Source: Pyrrhosoma nymphula (taxonomy: Eukaryota > Arthropoda > Insecta > Odonata > Coenagrionidae). From it: 64,000 bases of DNA. The notes beneath the pieces were generated by a model. The model made no database searches. It was not told the DNA's origin and worked only from the letters and a program-made list of their open reading frames with translations. This document shows positions 35,176 to 46,030 of this stretch, piece by piece. A program made the translations under genes and the position numbers. The stretch spans positions 46,837,531-46,901,530 of the forward strand of contig OY754338.1 in NCBI GenBank assembly GCA_963573305.1, in the 5' to 3' direction. Position 1 is the stretch's first letter, and the number at the start of each line of letters is the position of its first letter.

Positions 35176-35599
35176 AAACTAAACTCGAAAATGAAGAAGA
35201 AAGCAAGATTCCAGGATTTTTAAAGCAGATTTTAGCGGGTATTAAGACTTTCCAGGGGTGTGGCCACCCTGCTTCTTTTCTCTAAATCCCAGACCCCTCC
35301 ATCTTTTCCCTTATCCCCGTGGGAGAAAGGCACTGCGATATAAAAATCCCCTCTTCCTACGACGGAGCATCAGGAAAAAGGTCGTCATATGGTCATGACA
35401 CGTATCTCCCCCTATTGTTGAAAGCTCAGACTCACTCCCAAGGCGGAGTAGTATATAAGGAAGAGAGAAGGACACGGGAAGGAAGACTTCTGGTTAAATA
35501 CAGGAACAGCTGGAATACCATTTTCCATTCCAAATCAAAGGAAGGAAATAATGAAAAAAGGAAAATTTAAAATTCCACTTTATAAAATATACAATTTTA
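35176..35599. other. No recognisable feature
   Basis: No TE motif; the 83-codon frame at 35319-35570 is not recognised. Confidence 0.35.
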
Positions 35600-35767
35600 G
35601 GAACACAGGACTTACCACGGTAATGCATTTACGGAGTCACCCGCTAGTGCTAATAGGTGAGAAATTCCGCAAAGGAAAAAAAATTTGCCTTGAACGGGAC
35701 TAGAACCCGGATCCCTCGATATCGCGCTGAGTACTTCAGCCAGTTAAGTTACCATGGCGTCCTCCTC
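35600..35767 (-). mobile_element. tRNA-derived SINE, family B, copy 1
   Basis: On the minus strand the head is GGACGCCATGGTAACTTAAC, with B box GGGTTCTAGTCCC preceded by ATCGAGGGATCC. The body continues with a T-run and GGGTGACTCCGTAAATG, and ends near GTGGTAAGTCC. Copies at 35862-36000, 51889-52019, 52033-52210 and 52356-52440 share head and tail words. The promoter boxes show tRNA ancestry. Confidence 0.7.
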
Positions 35768-35861
35768 TCCTGTGAATTTTTGTGGCCTTGAAATGAACTG
35801 GATGTTCAAAACTTCCGGACATACAATGGACCATTGAAAATAATGAGGCGTTTCCTCTTTC

Positions 35862-36000
35862 TGACAATGTTTGAGGATACCGGGACTAGCCATGGTATTA
35901 CCTTAACGGAGTCACTGCTAAAGTTACTAGTACACTGGATAAAGCACTCGGTGGATCCATATTCGAGTTCCGGTCAAGAGGTATTATTTTTCATCTTTCG
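35862..36000. mobile_element. SINE family B fragments: minus tail joined to plus head
   Basis: 35862-35925 is the family tail on the minus strand (TTGAGGATACCGGGACTAGC on plus). From about 35930 a family head on the plus strand follows (ACTGGATAAAGCACTCGG ... TTCGAGTTCCGGTCAAGAGG). The two fragments abut in opposite orientation, so this is either an inversion or one SINE in another. Confidence 0.5.
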
Positions 36001-36289
36001 CAATTAAAAAACATAATTTATTTCAACCTAAGATCCAACATGTTATTCCATCATGAGGTGGTATAGCATGTCAAAACCTAGGTATAATTGAATTATAAAT
36101 TCTGAAGTGGAATTTAACGTAGTTCTTTTTTCATTACTTCCTTGATGGAGACGTTCCGCAGAGGTAAGCCTGAAATAATTATTTTCGTAAAAAACATAGG
36201 AGTATTGCAGATTTTCTAGTGGGAAAATAAGTGAATCAAGTAGGTAATAATGCGTGAATAACGAAGCACATTTGTGATAAAGGAGTAAA

Positions 36290-36560
36290 TCGTGTGAGAG
36301 AAATGGGTAAACCGAGAAAGTTATGGGTGAATGCAGGAATCTCAAGGGAAGGGATGTTAGGAACCATAAGAACACGAGGGCGTGTATAAAGCAATGCATA
36401 ATTGTAACAGGCAAAAAAGGTAATATAAGGCAGTATTGATGAAAATGTTAAAGCCTAGATAGCTTAACAGCCCTATGACCGATAGTAAAAAAAATATTTA
36501 CTGAGCTTACCCAAAAAGGAAAACGGTGTCATGTGTATGATATGTACGATGTTGCATTGC
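36290..36560 (+). mobile_element. LINE C-terminal tail, family L3, copy 3
   Basis: GKPRKLWVNAGISREGMLGT corresponds to RKSWVNVVEGTMKRWD at 17.9 kb. The same 3' words follow: GGGCGTGTATAAAGCAATGC and ...CTTACCCAAAAAGGAAAACGG. Only the last part of the family is present. Confidence 0.6.
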
Positions 36561-37940
36561 GGGGCTAGTTGCTGGCAATAGAAAATTAGTATCTCATTCG
36601 CTTGAAAGCATATCCGAACGTCTTAGATTACTACGTTTTTATTTCATTTCAATAAAAGATATTTATTCAAGATGAAGAAATTATTCCAAGAACCTTAACT
36701 TAAGAAAACTCTAAATATTATTCATAATTAAATTAAGCACACATCCATCGAAACTTTGATGTTATTCCAAAACTAATTTTATTTTCGTGAGGAAACTTTT
36801 TCACACCACGGAATAACACAAACTTCACGTCCTAGGTTTCAAAGCTTAAGCATCGTCTCATTGTGGATTAAGAGTGGGTGGATGTGTACTTAACAACCGA
36901 GAGGATGGCGGCATTGGTGGGGAACAGACACTAATTAAGGAGATTAACTCTGGGGCCACGACTTCTTCCAAAAATTTCGAGTTATATTTAAGGCAGTTTC
37001 ATCACATAAAATTTAATTATTTTGGCCTCATAAAAAAAGAAAACAATCTCGCCTTTCTAACGTTAACTGAGTATAATACACTAACTCTTGTACTTTTCGA
37101 GATATTTTACAAAAAAATACTAGCCATTTTGCATGAAAAATGGTACGCGTATGCTCTCTAGAGATACTTGAAGTTGAAGTTACTTCTATGACTGTATCCT
37201 TAGAAGTTACTTTAAAGTGGTAATACGGTGTGTAAGCACGGACTTCTACAGCAGTAAGGGTCGATAGCAGTGGCAATCGACCACGATTGGCATTGCCACA
37301 AAAACTAATTGGGCTTCTACTTACTTAGCTTGCAAGTAGCATTTCGATTCATCGACGAATGGTGTTTCATCTGGTGGAATTTCTACTAACATGACTGCGA
37401 GCGAGGATGAAAAATGTAAGCTAAAAATAAATTTCCAGGGAAGACTTATTGTTAAATTTGTAAAAATATATTTCTACTTGTATGTGTTTTTTTAAGTTAG
37501 ATATTACTAGAAGTTAAGACTCACGGCAGTTTTAGTATTGAATAATAATAAATATAATGCTCATTCTTTATCAGCAATATACATGTACATATGTTCTTTA
37601 CTGCGTTCCACTCCCAGTATTCCCCACTCGGAGATGATTTGGATAATATTTTACCTCCTGAATACTTTACCAGGAGAAATACATTCATCAATTCACCAAA
37701 AAACTAATGTGGTGGTTTCCCGTGGCCTTCCACATCGCAGTACTGCGGTCGAATACGTGAACTTCACTCTCGTCCGTGGTAGTTGATACCGGACCGATCG
37801 TATTGACCTGCGACACCAGTGCCTTCTCCTGCCTCTCAGCAGTGGAGCTGGGTAGTGGGTAGCACGTAAGATTGTAGAATGTTCTCGTCTCGTTCTAGTT
37901 TTATCAAATTACATTTTTTTAGTCATTAAAATATCTTTCG
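36561..37940. other. No recognised gene; small hairpin at 37270-37299
   Basis: GTGGCAAT at 37270 pairs with ATTGCCAC at 37292-37299, with CCA/TGG pairs inside. The frames at 36874-37161, 37028-37276 and 37538-37786 have no known motif. Confidence 0.35.
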
Positions 37941-38010
37941 TCATTTGGTCTCGAACCTGCAACCTTCACACTGAGAGTCAAATTGGCAACTCCTGAGCCA
38001 CCCCGGCCCC
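37941..38010 (-). pseudogene. tRNA-like unit (second half of a dimer)
   Basis: On the minus strand it starts GGGGCCGGGGTGGCTCAGG and contains an A box (TGGCTCAGGAG) and a near-perfect B box (GGTTCGAGACC). The length, about 70 bases, is that of a tRNA. The stems are imperfect, so it is a tRNA-derived pseudogene or SINE head. It lies eight bases after a tRNA-Arg pseudogene on the same strand. Confidence 0.5.
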
Positions 38011-38018
38011 AAAATGTT

Positions 38019-38084
38019 CGACCACTATGGGACTCGAACGTGGAATCTTCGGATCCGAAGCCCTATCTATTAGGCTACGTGGTC
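38019..38084 (-). pseudogene. tRNA-Arg(UCG) pseudogene, deleted in the anticodon arm
   Basis: The sequence aligns with the intact tRNA-Arg gene at 41677-41749: both acceptor strands (GACCACG ... GTGGTCG), the D arm, CTTCGGATCCGAAG and the T arm. About seven bases of the 5' strand of the anticodon stem are missing, and the T stem is mismatched. It cannot fold normally. Confidence 0.7.
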
Positions 38085-38450
38085 TTTTGTGCATATTCAT
38101 ATATTATTTAATTCATAACAGCGACGAAAACCTCTAACTACTAACACATCGATGTACAAACATTTACGTTTTTCCCTCCCATTCCCCACTCCTCGACCTC
38201 CCGCAGTTAATCCCAAACAAACCCTCCCATCACCTTCGGTCAGTCATCCTCTCCCCCGCCCCCTCCTCTCCTCAGACCCACGCTCAGCCCAAAACCTCCA
38301 CCCCTTCCCTCACCCCCTCCTCCAGCCCTCTCCTTCCCACCTGCACACCCAAGGGTCATACAACGCCTTTTCCTCCACCCCCACCCTCCTTACCATTCCC
38401 CTCTCCCTCCCCCATGTGACTATATATTGAGGGTTATCTATCTTGTAAGC
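38085..38450. other. Pyrimidine-rich tract upstream of a Penelope-type end
   Basis: 38155-38420 is almost all C and T on the plus strand, with CCCTCC and CCACCC words. The 92-codon frame is a composition artefact. It runs straight into TATATATTGAGGG and the motif at 38451. Confidence 0.4.
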
Positions 38451-38490
38451 AGTCCTGATGATGCTGCAGTGCAGTGAAACATGTTGGCTC
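38451..38490 (+). ncRNA. Hammerhead-like / Penelope-type terminal motif
   Basis: AGTC-CTGATGA is followed by TG, the hairpin CTGC-AGT-GCAG, T and GAAAC, then ATGTTGGCTC and AATAAATAA. CTGATGA and GAAA are the hammerhead core boxes. A-CATG-T gives the very short stem III seen in Penelope-element ribozymes. AGTC can pair with GGCT as stem I. Extra bases at the base of stem II are unlike a standard hammerhead. The same layout, with a changed but still paired stem, is at 57871-57912. Confidence 0.4.
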
Positions 38491-38654
38491 AATAAATAAT
38501 ACTCTTCAGTGGAATAAGTGCAAAGTAATTTATCCTTTTCCTACAAACATTTAATTGCAGAAATAAGAGAATTATAGAAATAGTCAAAATAATTATTTAA
38601 AATTCAACGTTTTTTTCTCTGGAGCTTTTGTCAACAATTCAAATGAAAACCACC

Positions 38655-38702
38655 ACTTCACCAACGTTTCCATTTTTTATAAAAGCTTCATCAGGGCTAA
38701 AA
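38655..38702 (-). ncRNA. Hammerhead-like motif, minus strand
   Basis: On the minus strand: AGCCCTGATGAAG, an AT-rich hairpin (TTTT-ATA-AAAA), then GGAAACGTTGGTGAAGTGG. It has the CTGATGA and GAAAC boxes but only weak stems. It faces the motif at 38451 about 200 bases away, again giving an opposed pair. Confidence 0.3.
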
Positions 38703-38859
38703 TTCAAGTGGTCAAGATTAATCTATATACAATTTATTTGTTTACTTCCGTCATTTATTTCATTGCAAAAACATCGGAAATAATGATTAAGTAAAATGAC
38801 GCCCTGCAAATAACGATACATATTGCAACACTGAAAATTTTCAGAGAAGTCAACTTGAA

Positions 38860-39480
38860 GGAGAGGTTTTGGTAGAAAGAGGGAACCTAGGGACTACCAG
38901 TGGAGAATACCAGAAATTATGAAATATTAAGAATATACAGATGAAAGTACTACAGGAAGCTAAATTAATTATCAGCACGATATATTGGTGATTATTTACA
39001 AAAGAGCATAAGACTGGAGACAAGGAAACAATATGTGAAAACATTCGTGTGGGAAGTCTACGGATTCGCACTCTACGGATCACAAGCATGGACCATTGGA
39101 AAAACTGACCAGAAAAAAAGCCTTCAAGACCTGGTGCTGGAGGAGGATGCTAAAGATCAAATGGACGGATAAGGTGAGAAACTAGGAGGTATACAGAAGA
39201 ATTGGAGAAGAAAGGGCACTGTGGAGCACAATACGCCAAAGAAGAACACGGGTGGTTGGCCATGTTATGAGACACAACAATTACATAGGAAGCCTAATGG
39301 AGGGAAAAATTGAAGGGAAAGTCCCCAGAGGTAGACCAAGAGACAAGTACTTGGGGCAAGTAAAGAGGGATACGGGGAAGAAGAACCATAGGGAAAAGAA
39401 AGAACTGGCATGGGATAGGGCGAAATGGAGGGCTGCAGTATACCAATCCTAGGATTGTAATACTATGATGATGCCTAATT
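38860..39480 (+). mobile_element. APE-type (RTE-like) LINE, C-terminal tail
   Basis: SIRLETRKQYVKTFVWEV, ALYGSQAWTIG, KTWCWRRMLKIKWTDKVRN, RTRVVGHVMRHN (in the 39252-39452 frame), GRPRDKYLGQVKRDTGKK and AWDRAKWRAAVYQS follow one another. This is the full ending of an RTE-like LINE polyprotein, closed by an ATGATGATG tail at 39468. One or two frame changes occur before 39250. Confidence 0.85.
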
Positions 39481-41676
39481 AAGGGTAGGGAAAGCAACGT
39501 TGTAAGGTCATGCCAAAATGGTTTTAAAAAAATAGCATTGGAAACATTTACATAAATGTTGAAAAGATAGAATTTAAAACCATATTAAAGCAATATCTTT
39601 ATTCAGCAAACAACTAAAGATCCGAGTTGTAGGTCGTATAGAGAATACTGCACTGAGACCTCTATTGATTCATAACAATGTGATTCAATACTAACGACAA
39701 CAACAAGGTCAGTTATGGACACAATTTATTTGCATCGGAATATTAATTGGATCCCAAATACTTAAAAACTAATACACCTTTCATTGTTGTAGTACTCCAT
39801 ATTATCGTGCTTCGACGGCTAAGGTAATTTTGTAATTCTGTTTCCTCACGTTATTTCCCACTTACAGACACGAGCGAAATCACTACAACTTTTCTGGCTA
39901 ATTAGAAAGAACTAAAGGTTAATAATCACAATGAGAAGCATTTTACATGCACGTATGTAAAACTTCATGAGGATTTGACCTCAAGTTAATTCTTTATAAA
40001 GTTTTAAAGAGAGCTGTCCATCAGAAAGTGCCAAATTAACCGGCGCCTGTTTTGTTCTCATCGCGATAAAAAAGCTGACATGTTCTGTACAGAAATTGGT
40101 TTAAATCTTCAAAAACAAAATAAAATAAGATATATTTTGATAAAACTCCCATTTATATAAGATGACCAGTTGATTTTTTTGTGGGAATGCAAACCCGAGT
40201 CTACATAATTTCGCTCCGACAATAGGACTAATAGAAGGATCACCTCTCCGAATGGAGAATAAGCATAAAATTGATATCTCACATTTAAGTTGTCTACACG
40301 AGATAATATTTCCTCAAGATCTCAAATATATATTCCTTACATATGCGCGTCAACAGCAGGTATCAATTATTACCATTCAAATTTATGCATATAAGAATTT
40401 GAATATGTCATGTTATCCAAAACGGAATACTATTTAACTGTCTTCCAGAAAGTTAATAAAAACGATGATTTCGTCAGTACACGAAAAACAAGCCGAACTT
40501 CACATGGAAATAAGCCGTGTTGCTGTAAGGAATTCCGTTCCGTCATGTCATCGCCTGGTTCCCGATGAGACAGCGCTTCCAATCCGTCAAGCGCACCATA
40601 ATGTTTTAGAAGGAATATTTTCATAATAAAACATTGATTGCTGATAAAATTCAAGCCCTGTAAATTCAAGAATACTAACTTCAAATATCAATAGTTTTTC
40701 AAAATAATCTCCGCTCCCCGATTATTGATTTAACGGGAACCGGTGGTGCTTCCAACATGGCAGACATATGGACAATGCGAGTTTTTACGAAAGACAGGAA
40801 ACGATGAATTTTTTCGTATAACCGTGGCTATTCGTGGATTTTGGTCAATATACATCGAAAAAACATAAACACCCTTTTTTAGGATGAAATCAAGGCAAGG
40901 ACAATACAATTATGACGCAAAGGGTTTTTGAAGTTGTCAAAGAAAAAAATGGACGAAATAGTGTGATACCTCCTGGATAATAGACCCTATGAAAGTCCTT
41001 ACTAGACACTAATTTTATTTATTTTTTAGTGTCTATATAGTGGATTACTTACTTTTATGCTGAACGGTCAAGTACTATTTTTCAGTTTTCTAGGTTTACC
41101 GGAATAGATACTTGGTTCACTCCAATACCGTGAAAATTCTAGTTATCCGAGATACTTACGAGACATTTGTGAGAACATACTGATACAGCATAAAAGACTG
41201 TGATTTAGTGAGAAATTACTGAGATAAGTGTGAGGCTTTAAGAAACAAAGTTGTTGAGATGTGCTTCATATTTCTCTTTCCTGAGATGACAGGGAGAAAA
41301 AAGTATGAGACACATCTCGAGGGAAGAAATGATTTGAGATATTTCTCACCTTTTTTCATAAAATATAATTTTCTCAAAAATATCTCATAAATTCTGGGAG
41401 TGAACTTCAAGATAGAGGATCGAGGAAGATGGGACGACCATCGAAATGATTCCCTATCCTAGTGATACAAAACATCACTCCGACATGCTTCAATTCGTCG
41501 CTCTCCCTTGGAAACCTAGCGGAGCCATCTTCACTGGAAAAATACGGCTCCTCACAGGACATTAACCTTGACTGAATGCTCTCGAGTACTGGGAGCGAAG
41601 ATGATGATACATCTGTAGTTATATAAAGCCCTCGGTCGGAAAATTACTCCACCTCTCTCACCCTTTCCGCCCTCAA
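39481..41676. other. No recognisable gene
   Basis: AT-rich, with only short frames and no motif of a TE, tRNA or host protein. 41160-41420 repeats words such as TGAGATA and TTCTCA on both strands without forming a clear unit. Confidence 0.4.
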
Positions 41677-41749
41677 GACCACGTGGCCTAATGGATAAGG
41701 CGTCGGACTTCGGATCCGAAGATTGCAGGTTCGAGTCCTGTCGTGGTCG
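41677..41749 (+). tRNA. tRNA-Arg (anticodon UCG)
   Basis: All arms are present: acceptor GACCACG/CGTGGTC with discriminator G, D arm GCC...GGC, anticodon stem TCGGA/TCCGA with loop CTTCGGA (anticodon TCG), and T arm GCAGG-TTCGAGT-CCTGT. The A box (TGGCCTAATGG) and B box (GGTTCGAGTCC) are intact. A T7 run at 41754-41760 is the polymerase III terminator. It decodes CGA codons. No intron is present. A damaged relative lies 3.6 kb upstream on the minus strand. Confidence 0.95.
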
Positions 41750-41753
41750 AAAA

Positions 41754-41760
41754 TTTTTTT
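41754..41760 (+). terminator. Polymerase III T-run terminator of tRNA-Arg
   Basis: Run of seven T starting four bases after the tRNA 3' end, as expected for a polymerase III gene. Confidence 0.85.
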
Positions 41761-41929
41761 CTCTCAAATTCCTTTCTAAAATAAGACTTATTCAACATGT
41801 ATCTTAATAATATCTCCATTTTATCGCAAAATTTCTGCCTAGAGTGCAAAGAGATGAGCATTCAAAATTTTAATTTTCTGATTATCGATATGAAATGCAG
41901 TATTAAGGATCTTCTTCTTACTGTAAGTT

Positions 41930-42370
41930 ATCTTCTTCTACTGTAACTAACCTTAAAGTCCTGATCTTTCCATCTCTTGCGTGGACGGCATCCCTGGGAT
42001 TCTCTGCTTCTCGCTCTATATTTCCAATTTAATTTTAGTATTCTCTCTTTATCCATTCTTTCTAAGTGTTCTCTCAATCTATTTCCGTAGTCACCTATTG
42101 TTTCGTTGATACCTTTTACGCGGATTTCTTGCTTATATCCATACTTCGTTTTCTATCTGATCGTGTACTGTCAGCTGTTCTTCTAATGTCTTCGTTCATT
42201 TCCTTATGTAGGTGTCCTGTTCTCACTGCCATATATTGCTTCAGGAATTGCCAGTTCTATAAAAATTTCATTGAGGCGTCTTTTCTTACTTTATTTTTTA
42301 AAGTTCGCTGTATTATACCGATGATGTAGTTGAAGCTGGCAATTTTCTGGTGAATGTCTATTTAATTGCA
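41930..42370 (-). mobile_element. LINE C-terminal tail, family L5
   Basis: On the minus strand: FNYIIGIIQRTLKNKVRKDA, MKFYRT, then in another frame INETIGDYGNRLREHLERMD, KERILKLNWKYRARSR and GCRPRKRWKDQDF. This is the known order FNY..G.I.R.L ... FYK..A.P.LLYG ... I.EY...W..HL.RM ... GRP..RWKD of insect LINE ORF2. The LLYGSE-WT part is damaged. Confidence 0.65.
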
Positions 42371-42959
42371 GTATGATTACGTGGTTCCGAGAAAGTTATA
42401 GGATATGTGACTTGTTCTAAAACTTGATTATTTCGTGTTAATGATTATTTAAAAAAATTGTAATTAAAATTAACATTATATTAAGTGCAATGGATTATAA
42501 TTTCTTACATAAAGCTGTAGAGAATCTTCAGTGCACTCTCCACTAACTGCCCTCAGTAAACACTCGACTGTATTGTATGGTAGCATGACGAGATGAAGTA
42601 CTAAGGCTCAGTTTTAAAATGTTGGTTAACTTTAACCGCAAGATGACGCAGCCTTTACCTTAACTTAACGTTCTCTGAGAGTGCGGGTTCTTACATCATT
42701 TCTCTCATTATTACACCAGACTGTCGGTTAGTTGACGTAAGAATTATCGTAGGGAAAACATATTGGAAATAATAAAACTAGGCTAATGAAAGAATAGAGG
42801 CTAAAGCGAAGGATATCACTGAATTACTTCTTCACTAGATATGAAATGGCTCATAAATATAACTAAATACTATTTTCGTGCCGTACCGCACGAGGATTTT
42901 TATGAAGGAGACGCACGGGAATAATACGTCTTTAGTTAGACGTAAATTTTATCCCAGAA
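42371..42959. other. No recognisable feature
   Basis: AT-rich spacer between two LINE tails in opposite orientation. Confidence 0.35.
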
Positions 42960-43465
42960 AACTAGTGAGCAAGATGAGAGGAATAGAGAGATAGGGACAC
43001 CAATTTATACTTTTAAGGCACAAGGAAAGAAGCACGCTTTGTTAAAAACTGCTACGAGCATACAGAAAGTGCCACACAGTCGATGGAAGGATTAGGTTGG
43101 GAACCGTATTAGACTCGGAGGCTACACGCTTGCTTAGATTACTTGAAAAACTTCGTTCAGGCGAGTTTCAGTACGACACGGAAGATATAATTTTTTCCTC
43201 GCGCTATATCTCTAGAACATATAGGAGACACAAAATAAGAGATATACTGCCGAACTGACAGGTACAAATATTCCTTCTTTCTTCGCAGCACATGTGATTA
43301 TAACAAAAACTGCGTGATACTGCGTAACTTAAGACACATCGATAAAACACGATTCACCTCTGTCCTCTCCCCCTCTTCTTCCCCATTCTCCTCCTTTCCA
43401 TGGCTGGAGTCATATCACCCCCAGTCATACGCCTCTCCGGAGGCTCACAGGGTAGTATTTAGATG
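42960..43465 (+). mobile_element. CR1/Jockey-like LINE, 3' end (copy 2)
   Basis: ARFVKNCYEHTESATQSMEG, LGWEP, LLEKLRSGEFQYDTEDII, RYISRT, HKIRDILPN and YKYSFF are visible in order with two frame changes. It matches 12225-13065 from the ESATQ block to the end GGGTAGTA...GATGCAC. The part upstream of ARFVKN is missing. Confidence 0.75.
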
Positions 43466-44169
43466 CACTTGTACATCTGGAAAGGAGCGATTCTTTTGTT
43501 CAACGATTAAACCTAAAGCAAACTGTTCCCACAAATAATAAAGGATTAGACGCAAAGGCGCAGAGAGTCCCTACAGCAGCCAACCTTACCGACCGTCCAT
43601 CGCGAACCGTTTTCCCGTAGTTATAAGCCAAGGCCGGCCATCATGGCTATCTAAGGATATATACGCGCGGGTGAGCTGGACCGACAGTCGATTGGAGGGT
43701 TGGCTCAAGTAGGGGAGAGCGCTGAGTCTCTCGTAGCTAAATCCCAGAATCCCATTTCTTGAAATTTAATTTTGGCTATTTCATGTTTAACGGGAACTTT
43801 TTTTTCTAATGCCCTACTCGGAACAACTCTCTTCTCTTAAATCCAATAAAAGATGTATCCACCCCGATAGGATCAGAAAGGGCATTCTCAACCGCAGGTT
43901 TTTCATTGACTAGAACGGAAACATGATTGAGTGATTGATGCATTGGCCATCTTTGTTTTTTTTTAATCGTAACATGGAAATGCTCAGTAAAACATTTTTT
44001 GTTATATTTATTGACTTTCTTAATTTCAAGGAAATTTATATTTTTACTTAAAATTTGTCAAAGATGTTCTTTGATACTAAGACGTTGTTTATGTTCTTTG
44101 AAGACATAGTGCTCATAAAAGTTTGAAATAAAACGGAGCAATTATTTATTTGTGAAATCTATCGGTAGA
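43466..44169. other. No recognised gene; a TATA-like, GC-rich patch at 43560-43740
   Basis: GGATATATACGCGCGGGTGA at 43655 resembles a TATA box followed by GC-rich sequence. No coding sequence follows it. The rest is AT-rich. Confidence 0.3.
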
Positions 44170-44545
44170 AGTGTTTTTACGTCTATTGGAGACAATGGCG
44201 TCGTGGCGTTATCGAAGAATGATGAAGATTAATGTATGGGGAGAATCACCAATGAAGAAATATAACGAGCTTTAGAGAAAATAGGTATTAAGAACACTAT
44301 TAGAAGGAGATACAAACTTATGGGACACATTTTGCTACACAGTAATGAAAACAGTAATGGAAGGGTAAATGAGTGGAAAGAATTAGCAAGGAAGATCAAG
44401 AATGGAATACAAGTGGCAAATAATGAAGGACGTCATAGTAAATAATTAGTAGAAATGAAGCTGTTGGCTGAGGGGAGAGAGGAGTGGACACTTGTAGTAA
44501 ACCAATCTTCGGACTGATGACTCCTGATGATGATGATTTTCACAG
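44170..44545 (+). mobile_element. APE-type (RTE-like) LINE, C-terminal tail
   Basis: LETMASWRYRRMMKINVWGE, RTLLEGDTNLWDT (shifted), MEYKWQIMKDV and LLAEGREEWTLVVNQSSD give the ending of an RTE-like LINE, followed by GATGATGATGAT at 44525. Stops are frequent. Confidence 0.7.
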
Positions 44546-45250
44546 AAATATTATTTTAGCTTGCTCATTATAAGATTGCAGAATATATTTAAATATTATA
44601 AAAAATAATCTATAATTAATCTTTTCCTTTGCTTTATCATTCTTTCTAGGCTAATTTAGTTTATAGTATATTAATAAATACAATGAAGTCCATCCTGAAA
44701 TTTACCGGAATCTAGGAAAGACATTGAAATAGCCAGTATTTGGGAGGTTCATGGTGAGTATAAGCCGAGGGAGATTGAACTAATTTTTTTAATCAGGAAC
44801 AACATTCTGTGCTTTGGCAATTAAGAGTGCAATTCCAACAGTATCGTATCAGCCATTTTTTTTATATTTTTCCTAATACAATTTCTGAAGGACTACATAA
44901 CCCAAGGCTTTTTGTTTTAAAATGGAAAATATATTAGTTGACAAAGTTGTTCAAAATAAATATTTAATGTAATGAACACTCTCAGAATAAAAATATATGA
45001 CTATATAACTTTCTCCTTTAAGGCCCTTTTTTTAATTCTAAATTTCTGCGAGGGGAGGACCCCGTGGACTCCTCCTCTGGCTACGTCACTGAGGTAAGAG
45101 ACAAACTTTTATCCCGAGATAAGGAAGAGGCTGGGAAATGAGAAACACTAGTACTACAGCGTACTACATGAGTTCTCTAGTACTACAGGTAGATACCTAC
45201 CGAAGAGCAGAAAACTCTTCATTCATTATGAAAAATACCCTTCCATCACC
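44546..45250. other. No recognisable feature
   Basis: AT-rich noncoding sequence. Confidence 0.35.
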
Positions 45251-45550
45251 ATGATCATCCTACATTTCTCAGCCTTTACTCCCATTAACCCATATGCACC
45301 GAGCACAAAAATAACCTGTAATTTTAGCGTCCCCACTTCAACCGACACCGAATCGCCTTTCTTGGAAATGCCGATTGGATTTCCAATTTGGAAACGTCGG
45401 GTCTTTCCGATCCGGCCCTCCCTGAGCCCAATCCAATACCTCCTCCCTCAACCCCCTATCCTCAATGATCACGTGAAGGTTTTTCCCAAACGGAATCGCA
45501 AAGGTCTGCCCCACACCAATGGGAGGAGTGGGAGGTCAATACTCGATTAA
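45251..45550 (+). other. Unrecognised open frame, 99 codons
   Basis: The predicted product is rich in Pro, Ser and Ile, without a domain, signal peptide or membrane segment that I recognise. The surrounding 45250-45700 is more GC-rich than its neighbours and free of recognisable repeats, so it could be host regulatory DNA or an exon. There is no splice or promoter evidence, and chance remains likely. Confidence 0.15.
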
Positions 45551-45827
45551 GGGACTCAGGTCACGTGCCGTTCCTCGCTCACTTCCGACGCGGCCATAGT
45601 GTCTTAAATGGTCCCGCTCCAAGCGTCTGAGCCCATTTCGCCCACCGGGGTTCCAAGATTCTTCGCGTACGATAATCGCAGCTTCAAACTCTCCCGCAAG
45701 CAGTGCCAATTTACTCGAAGTGGATGCAAGTAAGTGCGTAGAATCACTACTAATCTCCGCTACTGGAATTTGGAAAAAAATGGCATGTACTACTCTTGAG
45801 TTTTCCGATAGTCTAGGGCAGGGGTCT

Positions 45828-46030
45828 AACGTGGCACGCTGATTGCTTCTGGCACGCGAAAAAAGTCCTTGCCAAATTTTTTTTCAATTTTTAGTGGACA
45901 CCTTTCAACGGCAGGGAAATTCCCGGCGTGTGCAAGCCAGCCTAATTCTGTAAAAACTAAGTCAATTTCTCATTAGGTAGCGCGCAACGGGGGCGGTCAG
46001 TTGGCTTTGAGCAGCGCCGCTGTGAGGTGT
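45828..46030 (+). mobile_element. Candidate hAT-like terminus
   Basis: CAGGGGTCTAACGTGGCACG, repeated GGCACGC and a T-run resemble the left end of hAT elements that begin CAGGGGTC. It is preceded by GTCTAGGG. No matching right end was found, so only a fragment can be claimed. Confidence 0.35.

Noticed and set aside
38019..38084. Second functional tRNA-Arg
   Set aside because: The 5' strand of the anticodon stem is deleted and the T stem mismatched.
38152..38430. 92-codon Pro/Ser/Leu-rich frame
   Set aside because: It results from a pyrimidine-rich tract and precedes a Penelope-type terminus.
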